A DNA stretch of 64,000 bases from Planctomycetota bacterium (GTDB lineage Bacteria > Planctomycetota > UBA1135 > GCA-002686595). Below are positions 61,891-64,000 of this stretch, piece after piece. The first letter of the stretch is position 1; the number at the start of each line of letters is the position of its first letter. Below the pieces are notes generated by a model. The model searched no databases. It saw only the letters and a program-made list of their open reading frames with translations, and was not told the origin of the DNA. The DNA lies in NCBI GenBank assembly GCA_029250885.1, contig JAQXEK010000006.1, positions 1 to 64,000 of the forward strand, in the 5' to 3' direction. Both the position numbers and the translations under genes were made by a program.

Positions 61891-62781
61891 ATGTACCGCA
61901 TCGGCTACAACACCAACGGGCTCGCCCACCACCGCCCGATCGACGCCCTGCGCGTTGCGGCGGAGCTGGGTTACGAGGCCCTAGCCCTAACCCCGGACCC
62001 CGGCTGTCTGGATCCTCTTCACCTGCAGCATGACCAGGTCGAAGGGCTTGGGCTGGCCGCCGAGGACCACGGGATCGAGCTCGTGATCGAGACAGGCTCG
62101 CGCTACCTTCTGGATGCGAATCGTAAGCACTTCCCGACCCTGCTTGAGGTCGGTACAGAGGACCGCGCCCGGCGCGTGGACTTTCTTAAGCGCTGTGTGG
62201 ACTTGGCTGCCCTGCTCGGTGCGCCCGTGGTCTCGGTTTGGAGCGGCGCGGCGCCAGAGGGGGTCGTGTCGGACTGGCGCGAGCGTGCTGGCGACCCCGA
62301 GCCCGGCGCAAACTGCGAGCGCCCGTGGCGCTTCCTTTGCGAGGGTCTTGAGCAGCTCATGGCTTTTGCGAAGGGCACAGGTGTGCGCATCGCCCTGGAG
62401 CCGGAGCCCGGCATGTTTGTCGCGCGCACCAAGGGCTACGGCGAGCTGCTGCAGCGCTTGGGCTCGTCGGGCGACGGGCTCGGCCTGACCCTGGACGTAG
62501 GACACTGCCTCGTTACAGGGGACTCGATTCCGGGCGAGATCGAGGCCTGGAAGCAACGCCTAGTGAACGTGCACCTCGACGACATCAAGGACAGTGTTCA
62601 CAACCACCGCATGTTTGGCGAGGGCGAGCTGGACCTGGGCGAGACCTTGCGGTGCCTTGTGGACGCGGATTTTGGCGGGGTTGCCTCGGTCGAGCTATCC
62701 CGGGACAGCCACCGGGGGCCCGTAGCCGCAGCCGAAGCGATGATGCACATCCGTCGGGCCCTTGGCAGCTTCGCAAGCTAG
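61891..62781 (+). CDS. Sugar phosphate isomerase/epimerase (AP endonuclease 2-like TIM barrel)
   Basis: A 296-residue protein with the xylose isomerase-like TIM barrel. It has 'YRIGYNTNGLAHH', 'VSVWSGAAPEG', 'GVRIALEPEPGMF', 'GLGLTLDVGHCLVTGDSI' and 'VNVHLDDIKDSVHNHRMFGEGE', which supply the acidic and histidine metal ligands of the family. The sugar substrate cannot be named. ATG 61891. It is convergent with the isopropylmalate synthase-like gene and 78 bases from the divergent msrA start. Confidence 0.87.
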   Translation: MYRIGYNTNGLAHHRPIDALRVAAELGYEALALTPDPGCLDPLHLQHDQVEGLGLAAEDHGIELVIETGSRYLLDANRKHFPTLLEVGTEDRARRVDFLKRCVDLAALLGAPVVSVWSGAAPEGVVSDWRERAGDPEPGANCERPWRFLCEGLEQLMAFAKGTGVRIALEPEPGMFVARTKGYGELLQRLGSSGDGLGLTLDVGHCLVTGDSIPGEIEAWKQRLVNVHLDDIKDSVHNHRMFGEGELDLGETLRCLVDADFGGVASVELSRDSHRGPVAAAEAMMHIRRALGSFAS

Positions 62782-62823
62782 TTCAGCGGCCGGGCAGAGC
62801 CCCAGCCGCCAGCCCACAATTCC

Positions 62824-64000
62824 CTAGCCGTGGGCAGCCGCCAAGACCTCGGTGTCGCTTAGCATGCGCGGCGAGTTCTTGGCCGCCTCGAGCACGTTTG
62901 CCACGCGCTCGTCCGTTGCCTGTACGCCGTTCTTCTCCAGGACCCAGGCCACGTTGGACTTGCCGCTCATGGGCCCGACCTTGATGGACTGCTCCATTCC
63001 GAAGATGCCGGCGGGCACGCCGGAATAGACGCGGTCCGCAAGCCAGTGGTCGCCCTTGTTGAAGGCCTTGACCACGGCGGCAGCGTGAACACCGGTGCCG
63101 GTCTCGAAGGCATCTTTGCCAAAGATCGGGTAGTTGTGGGGGATCGGCGAGCCGATGGTCTCCGAGGCGAGGTGCACGTACTCGCCCAGTTGGCTCATGT
63201 CGTTGTCGATCCAGCCATTGAGCTTGAGGTTAGCCAGCAGGAGGTCCATCTCCGTGTTACCCGCGCGCTCGCCAATGCCCAGGGCCGAACCGTGGATGCG
63301 CGTGGCCCCAGCCTCGATGGCCGCCAGGGAGTTGGCGAGCCCCAGTCCGCGGTCCCGGTGTCCGTGCCAGTCGATGCCCACATCCACGCCCATGTCGTCG
63401 ACAATCGCCTTGACGAACTTCACCAGGCGGCGCGTTCCCTCGGGCGTAATGTGTCCGCAGGTGTCGCAGATGCACAAACGAGATGCGCCGGCTTCGATCG
63501 CCGTGCGGTAGAGCGCGTCCACCTCTTCAGGCTTGGCGCGCGCCGTATCCTCGGTCACAAACATGACCGGTAGGCCCTCCTTGTGGGCGAACTCGACACC
63601 GCTCTTCGCTAGGTCAAGTACCTTGGGAAAGTCCCAACCCTCGGCGAACATGCGGATACCGCTCGAGCCGATGAAGGCGCAGACTTCGACCGGTGTGCCC
63701 AGCTCCTGGACCATGTCCACCACGGGCTGAATGTCGTGGGCCATGGTGCGACAGGCCACGTTCGGCGTGATGCGCAGCAGCTCCATCTCTTTGCACAAGG
63801 CATAAATATGGTCCCTCGCGTGCTGGCTGGCGCCCGGAAGGCCCACGTTGGCCGTGTCGATGCCAAGCTGGTTCATCAGATGGACTAGCTTGACCTTATC
63901 CTCGAGGCACGGCTCCAATGCCGATGGGCTCTGGAGCCCATCGCGCAGGGTCTCGTCGTCGAACTGAATCCGCTTGCCAAGCTCCGGATAAGGGGCATTC
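62824..64000 (-). CDS. 2-isopropylmalate/homocitrate synthase family protein, N-terminus cut by window edge
   Basis: An aldol-condensing enzyme of the HMGL-like family that joins acetyl-CoA to a 2-oxo acid. The frame runs past the edge at 64000, so the start is outside the window. The visible N-terminal 'IQFDDETLRDGLQSPS' is the catalytic region. 'CDTCGHITPEGTRRLVKF', 'GIDWHGHRDRGLGLANSLAA' and 'IHGSALGIGERAGN' are the metal and acetyl-CoA signatures. It ends about 390 residues after that point, without the C-terminal regulatory domain of LeuA, so homocitrate synthase or a LeuA-like enzyme without feedback domain is possible. Confidence 0.9.
   Translation of the reverse strand, partial: NAPYPELGKRIQFDDETLRDGLQSPSALEPCLEDKVKLVHLMNQLGIDTANVGLPGASQHARDHIYALCKEMELLRITPNVACRTMAHDIQPVVDMVQELGTPVEVCAFIGSSGIRMFAEGWDFPKVLDLAKSGVEFAHKEGLPVMFVTEDTARAKPEEVDALYRTAIEAGASRLCICDTCGHITPEGTRRLVKFVKAIVDDMGVDVGIDWHGHRDRGLGLANSLAAIEAGATRIHGSALGIGERAGNTEMDLLLANLKLNGWIDNDMSQLGEYVHLASETIGSPIPHNYPIFGKDAFETGTGVHAAAVVKAFNKGDHWLADRVYSGVPAGIFGMEQSIKVGPMSGKSNVAWVLEKNGVQATDERVANVLEAAKNSPRMLSDTEVLAAAHG

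Overview
The window reads as one continuous piece of a bacterial chromosome of roughly 60% G+C, densely coding, with no rRNA, tRNA, CRISPR array, insertion sequence or prophage that I could find. The best guess for the source is a member of the Planctomycetota (inference). Supporting points are a B12-dependent class II ribonucleotide reductase, secreted proteins carrying a GspG-like pseudopilin domain, stand-alone domains of secretion or signalling proteins, few Shine-Dalgarno sequences, many GTG and TTG starts, and a full Kdo/LPS transport operon that implies an outer membrane.

Layout. Positions 1-6651 (minus strand): the 3'-truncated nrdJ, then the gyrA-yqeY-murJ operon. Positions 6933-16680: a chalcone-isomerase-fold exported protein, an FMN-binding glutamate-synthase-like protein, an M48 membrane protease with a polyhydroxyalkanoate-system protein, cystathionine beta-synthase, a processive family 2 glycosyltransferase and a fused TIGR03546/AsmA-like envelope protein. 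Positions 16795-24282: a HAD phosphatase, a DUF72 / acyltransferase / pseudopilin-domain gene run, a secreted protein of unknown function and a membrane-anchored cyclophilin. Positions 24432-36890: parB with two perfect parS palindromes, a phosphoesterase, a large protein ending in an HPr domain, a sigma-70 factor, hemW, DUF502, pyrF, bshC, parA and a cysteine desulfurase. Positions 37167-43621: the replication-origin block dnaA - oriC - dnaN - DciA-like - gyrB - solo GspE N-domain, with clear DnaA boxes between dnaA and dnaN. Positions 43614-51003 (minus strand): kdsD-kdsC-giant LptC/LptA-like-lptD-tatA, an LPS operon. Positions 51151-64000: an M50 protease, scpA, a PlsB-like acyltransferase, trxA, fmt, rsmB, a small membrane protein, an SDR, a desaturase with a methyltransferase, msrA, a TIM-barrel isomerase and a truncated isopropylmalate/homocitrate synthase family gene.

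How it fits together. The middle of the window is the chromosome origin neighbourhood: initiation (dnaA, oriC, dnaN, DciA-like loader, gyrB) and segregation (parA, parB, parS) lie within about 19 kb, but parA and parB are separated by about 9 kb and recF is not between dnaN and gyrB. Envelope biogenesis is the second theme (murJ, Kdo synthesis, LPS transport, AsmA-like protein, acyltransferases, Tat).

I see no obvious defence system or mobile island. The most unusual items are the HPr-domain fusion at 26926-28245, the about 1000-residue LptC/LptA-like protein, the pseudopilin-domain protein at 19173-21575, the TIGR03546/AsmA-like fusion, a possible ATC start for the sigma factor, and four convergent gene pairs whose stop codons interlock or abut.
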